A stretch of 64,000 bases of DNA, from contig DAAY01000005.1 in the NCBI GenBank assembly GCA_002103105.1, positions 124,001 through 188,000 of the forward strand. Reading direction: 5' to 3'. The notes under the pieces are model-generated. The model did not search any database, was not told the origin of the DNA, and saw nothing but the letters and a program-made list of their open reading frames with translations. A program made the translations under genes and the position numbers. Every line of letters starts with the position of its first letter. Position 1 is the stretch's first letter. This document shows positions 49,807 through 58,322 of the stretch, piece after piece. Origin of the DNA: Candidatus Gastranaerophilales bacterium HUM_1 (GTDB lineage Bacteria > Cyanobacteriota > Vampirovibrionia > Gastranaerophilales > Gastranaerophilaceae).

Positions 49807-51888
49807 TTAAAATAGAATTGTTTGAGGGTAAACCTCTTCAACATATGTTGTCCAGTCCTTTACAGGGAAAAATCCAATAGAAAATTCTGCCGTATTTTCT
49901 CCTAATTGTTGAGCTCCTGGAACATCAAGAGGTGGGCCAGCAGGAGTTGTTCTTGCTGGATTTTTCGGATTTGAAATTATCCCAATACTTCTCAACAAAG
50001 TAACAGCTAATGCGTTTTTTGATACTTCGTATTCTGTTAAGCCATGTGTAATTATCCCTAACCCATTTGCCCAAACAAATCTTTGCATAGGTGCTGTATT
50101 AGTCCAAGCTTCTTGGCCTTTTTCTTGTGGAAGATTTTCTCTTAAATTATAGTTTGAATCAAACTTTCTTTTTACAAGTAAATTCATATCTTCAGAATAA
50201 GTTTCAGTTACTTTTTTCGGAAGATTAAATCTGACTTGCCAAAGCCTATTAGTCAAAAGATTAGGATATTTAATTTTGAAATTAAGCAATTTGGATTTCT
50301 TATTTACGAATACATCAACATTGAAAAATGACGTTGTAATACGTATTCCGCATCTTAATGGCCCATCCATAATCATTTTGACTGATTTTATCTTCGCAAC
50401 TTCACCAGAATCTTTAATATCTGGAGCATAATTATATGTATCGCCAAGATCTTTATAACGAACAAATTCAATTAAGTTTTTGTAACAAGTTGCTTTATCA
50501 AAGATGTTTATTTGACCATCTACAACTTCAATTCTTATATTTTTGTTAAATACCTCAAAATTATCAACAAACACATCCTTTGTAGTTTTGTTGTCAGAAT
50601 TAAATTCTTTTAATAAGGTATATAAAGTTGTATAATCCTCTGTTACAGGGATTTTTGACGTGTCATATAAAAGTTTTACAGGAAAACCTCTACGTTGAGA
50701 AATAACCTGAGTTCCTTCCTCTATATAATCTCTTTCAATTTCTAAAAGCTTGTATTTATCAGGGTATTTAAAGCTCATAGACAAATTGTCTGGTTGTGGT
50801 GTACGAATTTCCTCAATTATGGTATTTGCAATCTGAAGAATTTTGTTATATCTCGTTATATTCTCAGAATGCACTGAATCTAAAGAACAACCACAAATAC
50901 TATCATGAGCTTGATTTTGAAGTAGTAATTTATATGCGTATTCAATTGAATTTGCATATAAATTACCAAAATTCATCTGTAATTTATTTGCTAAATCCAG
51001 TTTATATGAACATTCAGTGTTCATTTGTTTTAATTTAGTTCTAGCAGAATACGCTCCTTGCAAAATAAAGGTTTGAGAATTATCTCGAAGTTCTTCATTA
51101 TATTTGACCTTAAATTTAACTTTCTCAAAATAGTCAAATGGAGAACCTAAAATAATTTCATAATCATCTAAATATTGATTAACTAGATTAATTTGAGATG
51201 CAATATCCTCTGGCACCCCTAAATGATCAGCCCCAATAGGAAGAAGCAAGGTGTCTCCAGATTTTTCAGCAATCATATCAAGATTCTTTTTAATAAATTT
51301 GGCTTTATCCTCTATAAATTTGTCAGAAGAAAAAATATCGTTAAAATAACCTCTAACAAGGTTAACAGCGTTTACCCCATTAAAAATAAATTCAGATGGT
51401 AAATTCTCTGGACATCCTCTCCAAACAATAGCTTTATCAATACCATAATCTTTTAAAATTACAGGAATATTTTTGCTATGACCAAATGTATCCGCAAAAT
51501 AACCGATAAAATCTTCACAGCCGAAATCTTTTGCAATTTTTAAACCTATGTCTAGGTTTTTCATAAAACAAATCCCGTCAGTTAAAAATTCATCAACTAA
51601 GCAATAAAAAGGTCCAATAAAAAGTTTTTTATTGGCAACTAAATCTCTAACTAACTGTTCATTTTCAGGACGCATTTCAAGGTAATCAAGAAGTGCAGAT
51701 ACTTGTCCATCAAAATAAAAAGAAGGAATCTTTCCCTCTTGAAGCATATTCAAGACATTATCAAAGACTCTCAATAGTCTTAATCTAAAAACTTCAAACT
51801 CTCTATACCATTCTCTATCCCAATGAGTATGAATATACGCAATTACTTGTTTTTTCTCTTTATTATTATTTTTATCAAATCCAAACAT
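49807..51888 (-). CDS. glycoside hydrolase family 38 alpha-mannosidase
   Basis: A 693-residue zinc-dependent alpha-mannosidase. HTHWDREWY (19-27 region) supplies zinc ligands His and Asp. YFADTFGHS (near 140) carries the nucleophile Asp. NQAHDSICGCSLDSVH (near 325) is another family motif with a zinc His. The C-terminal half is the beta-sandwich region of GH38. There is no signal peptide, so it is cytoplasmic, like MngB which cleaves imported mannosyl-glycerate, though the substrate here may differ. A TGT-TAATAT extended -10 box lies six bases from the ATG with no ribosome binding site, suggesting a leaderless mRNA. Confidence 0.9.
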   Translation of the reverse strand: MFGFDKNNNKEKKQVIAYIHTHWDREWYREFEVFRLRLLRVFDNVLNMLQEGKIPSFYFDGQVSALLDYLEMRPENEQLVRDLVANKKLFIGPFYCLVDEFLTDGICFMKNLDIGLKIAKDFGCEDFIGYFADTFGHSKNIPVILKDYGIDKAIVWRGCPENLPSEFIFNGVNAVNLVRGYFNDIFSSDKFIEDKAKFIKKNLDMIAEKSGDTLLLPIGADHLGVPEDIASQINLVNQYLDDYEIILGSPFDYFEKVKFKVKYNEELRDNSQTFILQGAYSARTKLKQMNTECSYKLDLANKLQMNFGNLYANSIEYAYKLLLQNQAHDSICGCSLDSVHSENITRYNKILQIANTIIEEIRTPQPDNLSMSFKYPDKYKLLEIERDYIEEGTQVISQRRGFPVKLLYDTSKIPVTEDYTTLYTLLKEFNSDNKTTKDVFVDNFEVFNKNIRIEVVDGQINIFDKATCYKNLIEFVRYKDLGDTYNYAPDIKDSGEVAKIKSVKMIMDGPLRCGIRITTSFFNVDVFVNKKSKLLNFKIKYPNLLTNRLWQVRFNLPKKVTETYSEDMNLLVKRKFDSNYNLRENLPQEKGQEAWTNTAPMQRFVWANGLGIITHGLTEYEVSKNALAVTLLRSIGIISNPKNPARTTPAGPPLDVPGAQQLGENTAEFSIGFFPVKDWTTYVEEVYPQTILF

Positions 51889-51894
51889 AACTAG

Positions 51895-51903
51895 ATATTA
51901 ACA
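51895..51903 (-). promoter_or_regulatory. extended -10 box of the mannosidase gene
   Basis: On the minus strand TGT-TAATAT followed by CTAGTT and the ATG. No convincing -35 box. Confidence 0.45.
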
Positions 51904-51997
51904 CCATTTAATCAAGTTGGCTAATTGTTAAGATTCTCTGATTCGGTAATTAAATTTTCAATAACATTTTCTACCATATTGAATATGAGAGGTGAAA

Positions 51998-52534
51998 ATG
52001 AAAAATTTATTTTTAATAAGTCTTTTAATTTGTTCTATATCCTTGGGTTTTCAATCCGTTGAGGCTTATACAATTAAACAAGTTCAAAATTCAAACTATG
52101 ATTATAATAATACCAATATTTATGATAATGATTTATCAAGAATAGAAAAATATCTATTTAGACAAACTTTTAGGCAAGAGAACAATTCTTCACGTTTGAA
52201 TAGAATTGAACGAGAAATTTTTAATCAAAATTATCCTTCAATGACGATTAGTCAAAGAATGAATAATGCTTTAGCAAATTATAGAGGGAATGACTATGAT
52301 AATGGTTATTATTCATCTTCAAACTCGTATTACCCTCAAACCTCTATCAAAAATCGCCTCATGAATAATTTAATAGGGCAACCAACAGGGATGACACCAT
52401 CCATACTAAGTTCTCCATATATAAACAAGTTTGGACCATCATACAACAGAGGTTTTTATGGCTCTAATGGTTGGGGATATCAAAATGTGTATCGCCCAAC
52501 AATGACTGGGGTAGGAGTTCATATTTTAGATTAA
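51998..52534 (+). CDS. exported protein with repeated RIE-x-x-[LI]-F motif
   Basis: A 178-residue protein with a signal peptide ending near VEAY (residue ~24). The mature part is Asn, Tyr and Ser-rich. Two copies of a short unit occur, LSRIEKYLFRQTF and LNRIEREIFNQNY, spaced about 23 residues apart, each a likely amphipathic helix. I recall similar R-[IL]-E-x3-[FL]-G units in secreted proteins of this lineage but cannot name a family. AGAGG lies before ATG 51998. The C-terminal half looks disordered. Confidence 0.75.
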   Translation: MKNLFLISLLICSISLGFQSVEAYTIKQVQNSNYDYNNTNIYDNDLSRIEKYLFRQTFRQENNSSRLNRIEREIFNQNYPSMTISQRMNNALANYRGNDYDNGYYSSSNSYYPQTSIKNRLMNNLIGQPTGMTPSILSSPYINKFGPSYNRGFYGSNGWGYQNVYRPTMTGVGVHILD

Positions 52535-52623
52535 GCTAATGTAAAAATTATATTAAGGGAATAAAAAACTTTTATATTAATGATACCATATGTAATGTAG
52601 TTATTTTAAGGAGAGAATACAAT

Positions 52624-54468
52624 ATGTGTGGTATTGTTGGATATATTGGGAATAAACCAGCTGTTGATATTTTATTAGACGGCTTAGAACAATTAGAATA
52701 TAGAGGTTACGATTCATCTGGTATTGCTGTAAAATGTCCAGAAGAAATTAAAGTTTATAAAGCAGAAGGAAAACTTAAAAATCTTAGAGAAGAACTAGCT
52801 CCTCATGCTTACGAAATTTCAAAATCTACTTTAGGTATTGGGCATATCAGATGGGCTACTCACGGAGCTCCAACAGTTGTTAATGCCCATCCGCATACTT
52901 GTGGTTGTGGAAAATTAGTAGTAGTTCACAATGGTATTATTGAAAATTATAAAGAACTTAAAGCTGAGTTGGAAGCTAAAGGCTGTAAGTTCAGATCTCA
53001 AACAGATACAGAAACTGTTGCTCACTTAGTTGCTCTAATTTACGGAGAAGTAAAAGATTTAACTAAGGCTGTTCAAATGGCAACAAAGAGATTAGAAGGG
53101 GCATATGCTCTTTGCATTATGCATAATGATGAATCTAACAAACTTGTTGCAACAAAAAGAAATGCCCCATTAGTTGTTGGAGTTGGAGAAAACGAATACT
53201 ACGTTGCTTCAGATGTTCCTGCAATCATTAAACATACAAATAAAGCAATTTATATCAAAGATAATCAAGTTGTAACATTGACTCCTAATTCATTGAAATT
53301 AGAAGATGAATTTGGAGGAGAAATTATTCCTAAAGTTGAAGTTTTACCTTGGGAACCTGTTGCTCTTAGCAAAATGGGCTTCAAACACTTCATGTTAAAA
53401 GAAATTCACGAACAACCTGATGTAATTAGAAATATCCTTATTGGAAAACTTCATACTTCTGATTCTCCAATTGTTCTTGATGAAGTAAAATTAACTAAGG
53501 AACACTTGAGAAAATTAAATAGAATCCAAGTTATCGCTTGTGGAACATCCCTTCATGCTGCAATGGTTGGGAAATATATTATTGAAAGTTTTTGTGGTAT
53601 TCCTGTTGATGTTGAAGCGTCAAGTGAGTATATTTACAGAAAAACCGTTACAGATGAACATACTTTGGTTATTGGTGTTTCTCAATCTGGTGAAACAGCT
53701 GATACTTTGACAGCAATTAAACAAGCAAAATCAAAGGGTTCACACGTTTTAATTATTACAAATAGACCAGATAGTACAATGGCAAGAGAAGCTGACAGTT
53801 TAATTCCTGTAAGTGCGGGTATTGAAGTATCTGTTGCAGCAACAAAATCTTATATTGCACAATTAACATCATTCTATTTATTAGCTTTATATATGGCAGA
53901 AATTAAAGAATCAATGCCTACAAAAGAATTAAATGATATCAAAGCCGAAATGCTTGTTCTTCCTCAAAAAATTGAACAAATTTTAGCTCACAAAGAAGGA
54001 ATTCAAGCTTGTGCAAGAAAATATGCAAACACTAGAGATTTCATCTATATTGCAAGAGGAATAAATTATCCAACGGCTCTTGAAGGTGCATTAAAGTTAA
54101 AAGAAATTAGTTATATCAATGCAACAGGTTATCCAGCAGGAGAACTTAAACATGGACCAATTGCAATGTTAGATGAAACAATGCCTGTATTATCAATATT
54201 AATGCAAGGTTCGGTATATGAAAAATTGTTATCAAATAGTGAAGAAGCGAAAGCTAGAAATGCGAGAATGGTTGCTCTTACAAATTCGTCTGATCCAAAA
54301 CTAGACGATTTGTTTGATTGCATAATTAAAGTTCCAGAAGTTCATGAATTTTTATCACCTATCATCGCAACAATTCCATTACAACTGATAGCTTATTATA
54401 TTGCAGAATTTTTAGGAAAAGATGTTGACCAACCTAGAAACTTGGCAAAATCAGTAACGGTTGAATAA
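52624..54468 (+). CDS. glmS: glutamine-fructose-6-phosphate aminotransferase
   Basis: Makes glucosamine 6-phosphate, the first committed step to UDP-GlcNAc. 614 residues: N-terminal nucleophile Cys2 in MCGIVGYIG of the glutaminase domain (to ~240), two SIS domains with CGTSLHAAMVG and SQSGETADT (~290-430) and TEGALKLKE-like LEGALKLKEISY (~485), and the C-terminal DQPRNLAKSVTVE. AAGGAGAG precedes the ATG. The 89-base leader is too short for a glmS ribozyme. Confidence 0.97.
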   Translation: MCGIVGYIGNKPAVDILLDGLEQLEYRGYDSSGIAVKCPEEIKVYKAEGKLKNLREELAPHAYEISKSTLGIGHIRWATHGAPTVVNAHPHTCGCGKLVVVHNGIIENYKELKAELEAKGCKFRSQTDTETVAHLVALIYGEVKDLTKAVQMATKRLEGAYALCIMHNDESNKLVATKRNAPLVVGVGENEYYVASDVPAIIKHTNKAIYIKDNQVVTLTPNSLKLEDEFGGEIIPKVEVLPWEPVALSKMGFKHFMLKEIHEQPDVIRNILIGKLHTSDSPIVLDEVKLTKEHLRKLNRIQVIACGTSLHAAMVGKYIIESFCGIPVDVEASSEYIYRKTVTDEHTLVIGVSQSGETADTLTAIKQAKSKGSHVLIITNRPDSTMAREADSLIPVSAGIEVSVAATKSYIAQLTSFYLLALYMAEIKESMPTKELNDIKAEMLVLPQKIEQILAHKEGIQACARKYANTRDFIYIARGINYPTALEGALKLKEISYINATGYPAGELKHGPIAMLDETMPVLSILMQGSVYEKLLSNSEEAKARNARMVALTNSSDPKLDDLFDCIIKVPEVHEFLSPIIATIPLQLIAYYIAEFLGKDVDQPRNLAKSVTVE

Positions 54469-54469
54469 A

Positions 54470-54643
54470 ATGACAAAAATTTTATCTGAAATAACATATA
54501 TTGATAAGAAAGAACATTTATCAACTGATTATATTGAACAAAACCTAAGAGCGAAGTATGGAGAGCTAATTAGGTGGGCAATTGTTGATACTCAAGCGGA
54601 TAAGCTTAAAATTTGTTTAACATATGAAAAAAGCGGGAGTTAA
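54470..54643 (+). CDS. 57-residue protein downstream of glmS
   Basis: A short gene two bases after the glmS stop, likely cotranslated. The sequence (MTKILSEITYIDKKEHLSTD, then GELIRWAIVDTQ) looks like a small folded alpha/beta protein. Its last codons lie in the terminator hairpin. No family recognised. Because it has no clear separate ribosome binding site and is short, it may not be a real protein. Confidence 0.6.
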   Translation: MTKILSEITYIDKKEHLSTDYIEQNLRAKYGELIRWAIVDTQADKLKICLTYEKSGS

Positions 54644-54658
54644 TTTCCCGCTTTTTTA
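54627..54658. terminator. bidirectional terminator after glmS
   Basis: The stem AAAAAAGCGGGA with TCCCGCTTTTTT gives U runs on both strands. It serves glmS and the convergent 161-residue gene, and its loop holds the stop codon of the 57-residue ORF. Confidence 0.9.
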
Positions 54659-54677
54659 TTTTAATTTGTTTTAATGT

Positions 54678-55163
54678 TTAAACAACGATAGAACCTGTCA
54701 TTTTTTCAATTTTTGCATTATCAACGTATTTTTGTTCAATTCTACCTTCGTTATATGCGTGTTTTGTAGCTAAGCCAGTTAAAGCACCAAGTGTACCTAA
54801 AGCAACAGCAGCAATTGTACCAAATTTGCCATATTTAGCAGCTTTACCAGCAATTGTAGTACCGTGTTTTCCTAATGCAACTCCAAAATCAGCTACAAAT
54901 TTAGTTTTAAATTTACCTAAAGCCTTTCCTAAACCAGCAACCATATCACCTGCCGTTTTCATTGCTTTAATACCAATTTTAGGCTTTTTATAAACTAAAC
55001 AACCTGCACCAATACCAGCAGCGGCAACTGTTGAACCTAACAAAGCGTATTTTAAATCATTTTTAAAATGAGAAGCTGCACATTTTGTCTTATTAACCAT
55101 TGAACCTTTATCATCTTTTCTTAGAGAATGATGATACACTTGTTGAGCAACTGAAATAGCCAT
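54678..55163 (-). CDS. Gly/Ala-rich membrane-associated protein, unknown
   Basis: A 161-residue protein with a polar N-terminus (MAISVAQQVYHHSLRKDDKG), then hydrophobic Gly/Ala-rich segments YALLGSTVAAAGIGAGCLVY (~38-57) and FGTIAAVALGTLGALTGLAT (~112-131), with basic amphipathic stretches between them (KALGKFKTKF). It may be a membrane-spanning or membrane-disturbing protein. AAGGCGG precedes the ATG. It carries promoter-like motif site C. Confidence 0.8.
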   Translation of the reverse strand: MAISVAQQVYHHSLRKDDKGSMVNKTKCAASHFKNDLKYALLGSTVAAAGIGAGCLVYKKPKIGIKAMKTAGDMVAGLGKALGKFKTKFVADFGVALGKHGTTIAGKAAKYGKFGTIAAVALGTLGALTGLATKHAYNEGRIEQKYVDNAKIEKMTGSIVV

Positions 55164-55204
55164 ACTAGACCGCCTTTCTACCGTAATAAATTTTCCTACA
55201 CGTA

Positions 55205-55236
55205 TATATAAAGTTTTTTATTGAGGTAAAATTTAC
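55205..55236 (-). promoter_or_regulatory. non-sigma70 promoter-like motif, site C
   Basis: On the minus strand GTAAATT is followed, 22 nt from its first base, by ACTTTATATA and TACGTGTAGG, 41 bases upstream of the 161-residue gene. Confidence 0.55.
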
Positions 55237-55297
55237 ATCTTTTTCTAATGAAAAATTGTAATCGTATAATAACAATGCTTTAAAGGCTTTACATATC

Positions 55298-55483
55298 TTA
55301 ATATTCCCCAATTTCAATAGCATTTACAGGACAACTAAGAGCAGAATCAATACATAAATCTTCTGTTTTTTCTATATTATCTGGATTAACAATAGCTTTG
55401 TCACTGATAATATCAAAAACTTCTGGATTTATGATGGCACAAGCTCCACAGCCAACACAACTATCTAAAATTCGTACATTCAT
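55298..55483 (-). CDS. single-cluster 4Fe-4S ferredoxin
   Basis: A 61-residue electron carrier. DSCVGCGAC gives C-x2-C-x2-C and the fourth ligand is in LSCPVNAI, so one 4Fe-4S cluster is bound; the second cluster region is degenerate (NPEVFDII, CIDSAL). An acidic surface is typical. GGAGG lies upstream of the ATG. Partner enzymes cannot be inferred from the neighbours. Confidence 0.93.
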   Translation of the reverse strand: MNVRILDSCVGCGACAIINPEVFDIISDKAIVNPDNIEKTEDLCIDSALSCPVNAIEIGEY

Positions 55484-55566
55484 AATAAAATATCCTCCAT
55501 ATTGTTCTTTGACATTATGAAGGATATTTTGTATTTATTTATTAGTAAATTTTCTAATTATTGATA

Positions 55567-56517
55567 CTAATCTTCATTAGAAATAATTTGAGCACCATTT
55601 TGTTCAACATTCATAGTTTTAATATCACATTTGATATTTTGTTCAGCCCAAGTATCTTTAACAATGTTTTTGATTTTATCTAAATCTCCACCTTTTTGAG
55701 AAATAACAAGTATTGATGAACCAGCCCCACTAATTACACATCCTAAAACATTCTCAACATGACGAAGATTTTCGATAATTTTATCCAAACCTTGCATTAA
55801 CTTCATTCTATAAGGTTGGTGTAATCTATCGTGTAATGCTAATTTCATCAGTTCTGCATCTTTTGTATGAACAGCTTGAACAAACATTGCAAGTCTTTGA
55901 GCATTGAAAATTGCATCTTTCATTGGAACTTCCTTAGGAAGCACTGATCTTGCAATATCAGTAGATAATTCAAAATCAGGAGTACAAACCGTAATTGCCC
56001 ATTCAGATGGCCATTCTAACTTTCTATATAAAACAGTTCCATCTTCCTCTTGAGATGAGATTACCAATCCACCAACAATTGCAGGTGTAATATTATCAGG
56101 ATGACCTTCTATTTCGCAAGCAATTGATAATAGTGCAACTTCATCCGCTGGTCTGCCAAGAAGTTCATTTGCAGCAATTAAAGCACCTACAACAACAGAT
56201 GCACTACTACCTAAACCTCTTGCAACTGGAATATTTGAATGAATATTTATCTTTAATTCGCTTGGAGATTGTCCAATTGAATTGTATAGCAATTCAACAG
56301 CTTTATAGACTAAACTATTTTCGTCTAAAGGTATATGTTCCAATGATAACTCATCAATTGCTGGGCTTTCAGGAATTACATTAATTTCAACTCCAGTACC
56401 AGGTAAAACTGTTTCCTCAATAGTAATAGTATTATATAGAGGTAAAGCCATACCTAAACAGTCAAACCCAGGACCTAAATTGGCAGAAGTCGCTGGAACT
56501 TTTACGCTAATTTTCAT
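55567..56517 (-). CDS. thrB: homoserine kinase
   Basis: A GHMP-family kinase phosphorylating L-homoserine in threonine synthesis. 316 residues with the N-terminal VKVPATSANLGPGFDCLG, the ATP loop PVARGLGSSASVVV (97-110) and the C-terminal GCVISGAGSSIL. AAGG lies upstream of the ATG. No other threonine gene is adjacent. Confidence 0.95.
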   Translation of the reverse strand: MKISVKVPATSANLGPGFDCLGMALPLYNTITIEETVLPGTGVEINVIPESPAIDELSLEHIPLDENSLVYKAVELLYNSIGQSPSELKINIHSNIPVARGLGSSASVVVGALIAANELLGRPADEVALLSIACEIEGHPDNITPAIVGGLVISSQEEDGTVLYRKLEWPSEWAITVCTPDFELSTDIARSVLPKEVPMKDAIFNAQRLAMFVQAVHTKDAELMKLALHDRLHQPYRMKLMQGLDKIIENLRHVENVLGCVISGAGSSILVISQKGGDLDKIKNIVKDTWAEQNIKCDIKTMNVEQNGAQIISNED

Positions 56518-56598
56518 AATCTTAATCTACCTTCACCTTTCACTATTATTATAGCAAAAACAGCCTAAAATAGTAGTTTTATAAGATTTATAAAGAAT

Positions 56599-56627
56599 TT
56601 GTAACATTCACAAAATAGCCGTATAAT
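56599..56627 (+). promoter_or_regulatory. sigma70 promoter giving a leaderless mRNA
   Basis: TTGTAA (56599-56604), 17-nt spacer, perfect TATAAT (56622-56627), then six bases and the ATG at 56634. No ribosome binding site can fit. Confidence 0.75.
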
Positions 56628-56633
56628 TAGACT

Positions 56634-57923
56634 ATGTACGAGTTTCATCCATATTTTACGAATGATGGGTCCGTAGGTCTGTATAGTACGGATTTTAATG
56701 ATATATACCACAGTGCAACTGGGGCATTAACAGAAGCTTATGAGAAATTTATTTATCCTGTGGATTTTAATAATCTTTTGCAAAAAGATAAAATTAAAGT
56801 TTTAGATATTTGCTACGGAATTGGTTATAACTCAAAAAGTTTTTTAAATTTTATTTTTGAAAATTATTGTCGGAAAAATTTTACAAAAAAATATTCTCTT
56901 TCAAAACACTATATCTATAAGATACATACTAATAATATTTTACAAACATTATTGGGCAATTTCATTTATAAGAATAATATATGTAACGAGCAGATATATA
57001 CTGATAATATTTTTGATAAAATTTTTATTACTGCAATTGATAATGATAAAATTTTATCTTATATTTCTCCTTTTATAAAAACTGGAGTGAAAAATTTTAA
57101 AAATGTAAATATTGATTTTGAATATAATGCAATTGACAAGTTTATAAATAACAAAGATAAAATTTCTCATCCAAAAATTAATGAATTAATAAATTATTTG
57201 ATATTTGAAAAAATCAGAGAAAATTCAAATGATTTTACTCAAAATAAAGAGTTAAATCAGCTTATCAATAATCCGACTTTTTCTCAATATTTTGATTCAA
57301 ATATCAAGGGTATTTACAAAAGTTACCGATATAAACCGTATAAGAATAACCCTAGAAGGGATTATCTTGCCATTTTACATAATATATATTATAGGTATCT
57401 TTCTAAACGCTATAAAAAGAGGTTAAAAAGGTATCAGTTGCAGGATATTAATTTTAGGCTAAAAAATGATGATGCTAGAAAAGTTCTCTTAGAAGATTAT
57501 AATTTATATAATTTGATATTTTTGGATGCTTTTACGCCTTCCAAATGTCCTTGTTTGTGGTCGTATGAATTTTTCAAACTTTTAAAAGAACATTTGGAAG
57601 AGGATGGATTGATTTTAACGTATTCAACATCAGCATCAATTCGAGCAGCTATGGTTGAGGCGGGTTTTGAAATTGGTAATATTTATAATGAGCGTTTAAA
57701 CAAATTTACAGGAACTGTCGCTGCAAAAAATAAGAACCAAATAAAATATCCCCTCTCAGAATACGATTTAGGGCTATTAAAAACTAAAGCTGGTATATTT
57801 TATCGTGACGAGAATTTAAACAGTCTTAATGAGGCTATAAATGAGACTCGAAAAATTGAAGTTGAAAATAGTAATCGAATTTCTAGTTCTCATTACAAAA
57901 AGTACTTTAACCAAAGCCATTAA
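56634..57923 (+). CDS. MnmC-like methyltransferase with a large insertion
   Basis: A SAM-dependent methyltransferase related to the MnmC tRNA-modification domain (DUF752). The N-terminus has FNDIYHSATGALTEA, the SAM-binding loop is KVLDICYGIGYNS (55-67), and the C-terminal part has LIFLDAFTPSKCPCLWSYEF and LILTYSTSASIRAAMVEAGF, all hallmarks. Between about residues 80 and 290 the normally compact domain is stretched by a Lys/Asn/Tyr/Ile-rich insertion of roughly 150 or more residues with very low GC. There is no FAD-dependent oxidoreductase half. Function in tRNA wobble uridine modification is likely, but another substrate is possible. Confidence 0.82.
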   Translation: MYEFHPYFTNDGSVGLYSTDFNDIYHSATGALTEAYEKFIYPVDFNNLLQKDKIKVLDICYGIGYNSKSFLNFIFENYCRKNFTKKYSLSKHYIYKIHTNNILQTLLGNFIYKNNICNEQIYTDNIFDKIFITAIDNDKILSYISPFIKTGVKNFKNVNIDFEYNAIDKFINNKDKISHPKINELINYLIFEKIRENSNDFTQNKELNQLINNPTFSQYFDSNIKGIYKSYRYKPYKNNPRRDYLAILHNIYYRYLSKRYKKRLKRYQLQDINFRLKNDDARKVLLEDYNLYNLIFLDAFTPSKCPCLWSYEFFKLLKEHLEEDGLILTYSTSASIRAAMVEAGFEIGNIYNERLNKFTGTVAAKNKNQIKYPLSEYDLGLLKTKAGIFYRDENLNSLNEAINETRKIEVENSNRISSSHYKKYFNQSH

Positions 57924-57928
57924 GATTA

Positions 57929-57955
57929 TTAGTATATAACTAGCCGATATACTAA
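57929..57955. terminator. hairpin between convergent genes
   Basis: A perfect 9-bp stem TTAGTATAT/ATATACTAA between the methyltransferase and the HTH gene. T runs are weak, so termination strength is uncertain. Confidence 0.5.
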
Positions 57956-57966
57956 CTATAATTATT

Positions 57967-58179
57967 TTACTTTTCAATTTTTTTTAAAGAAATTTCATAG
58001 CCTAAAAGATTTGCGAAAAATTCAACATCATTAAAATCTAATGAACCTTTTCGCATTTTATGTGAGAGTCCATCCATAGTATATTTTTTGTCGCTATTTT
58101 CTGTCGCTAATTTTGCAAGCTGTGTTAGAGTCATACATTCTTTAGCTAATAATATTTTCACGAACTCTCGTACTGACAT
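57967..58179 (-). CDS. small XRE-like helix-turn-helix protein
   Basis: A 70-residue DNA-binding protein. LLAKECMTLTQLAKLATENS forms the first helix-turn-helix part, MDGLSHKMRKGSLDFNDVEF the recognition part, and FFANLLGYEISL the closing helix, as in Cro/CI-type proteins. ATG 58179 is chosen because GGGAGG lies just before it. It faces the pseudopilin gene across a 140-base region that carries two matching dyads, making it a candidate autoregulator and regulator of the pilin gene. Confidence 0.82.
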   Translation of the reverse strand: MSVREFVKILLAKECMTLTQLAKLATENSDKKYTMDGLSHKMRKGSLDFNDVEFFANLLGYEISLKKIEK

Positions 58180-58193
58180 AAAGCCTCCCAAAA

Positions 58194-58209
58194 TAGATTT
58201 ATATGTCTA
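58194..58209. promoter_or_regulatory. dyad operator candidate 1 (TAGA-N8-TCTA)
   Basis: TAGATTTATATGTCTA, flanked by AA and A. It sits 15 bases upstream of the HTH start codon, next to its ribosome binding site, and matches the second dyad at 58254 in 14 of 16 positions. Confidence 0.6.
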
Positions 58210-58222
58210 ATTATTGTTTATA

Positions 58223-58251
58223 TTGACATGTTTCGGCAAATGCTTTATCAT
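58223..58251 (+). promoter_or_regulatory. sigma70 promoter of the pseudopilin gene
   Basis: TTGACA (58223-58228), 17-nt spacer, TATCAT (58246-58251), the same hexamers as the tRNA-Leu promoter. Predicted start near 58258, inside operator candidate 2. Confidence 0.7.
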
Positions 58252-58253
58252 AA

Positions 58254-58269
58254 TAGAGTTATATATCTA
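58254..58269. promoter_or_regulatory. dyad operator candidate 2 (TAGA-N8-TCTA)
   Basis: TAGAGTTATATATCTA, exactly 60 bp from candidate 1 and directly downstream of the -10 box, covering the predicted transcription start. Confidence 0.6.
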
Positions 58270-58322
58270 TAAACCATGTTATCATTCAATAATTACTTAA
58301 CAATTGACTAAGGGGAGAATAA

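Noticed and set aside
52535..52623. Possible glmS ribozyme upstream of glmS
   Set aside because: The gap is 89 bases and shows no core of the ribozyme; a normal Shine-Dalgarno sequence is present.
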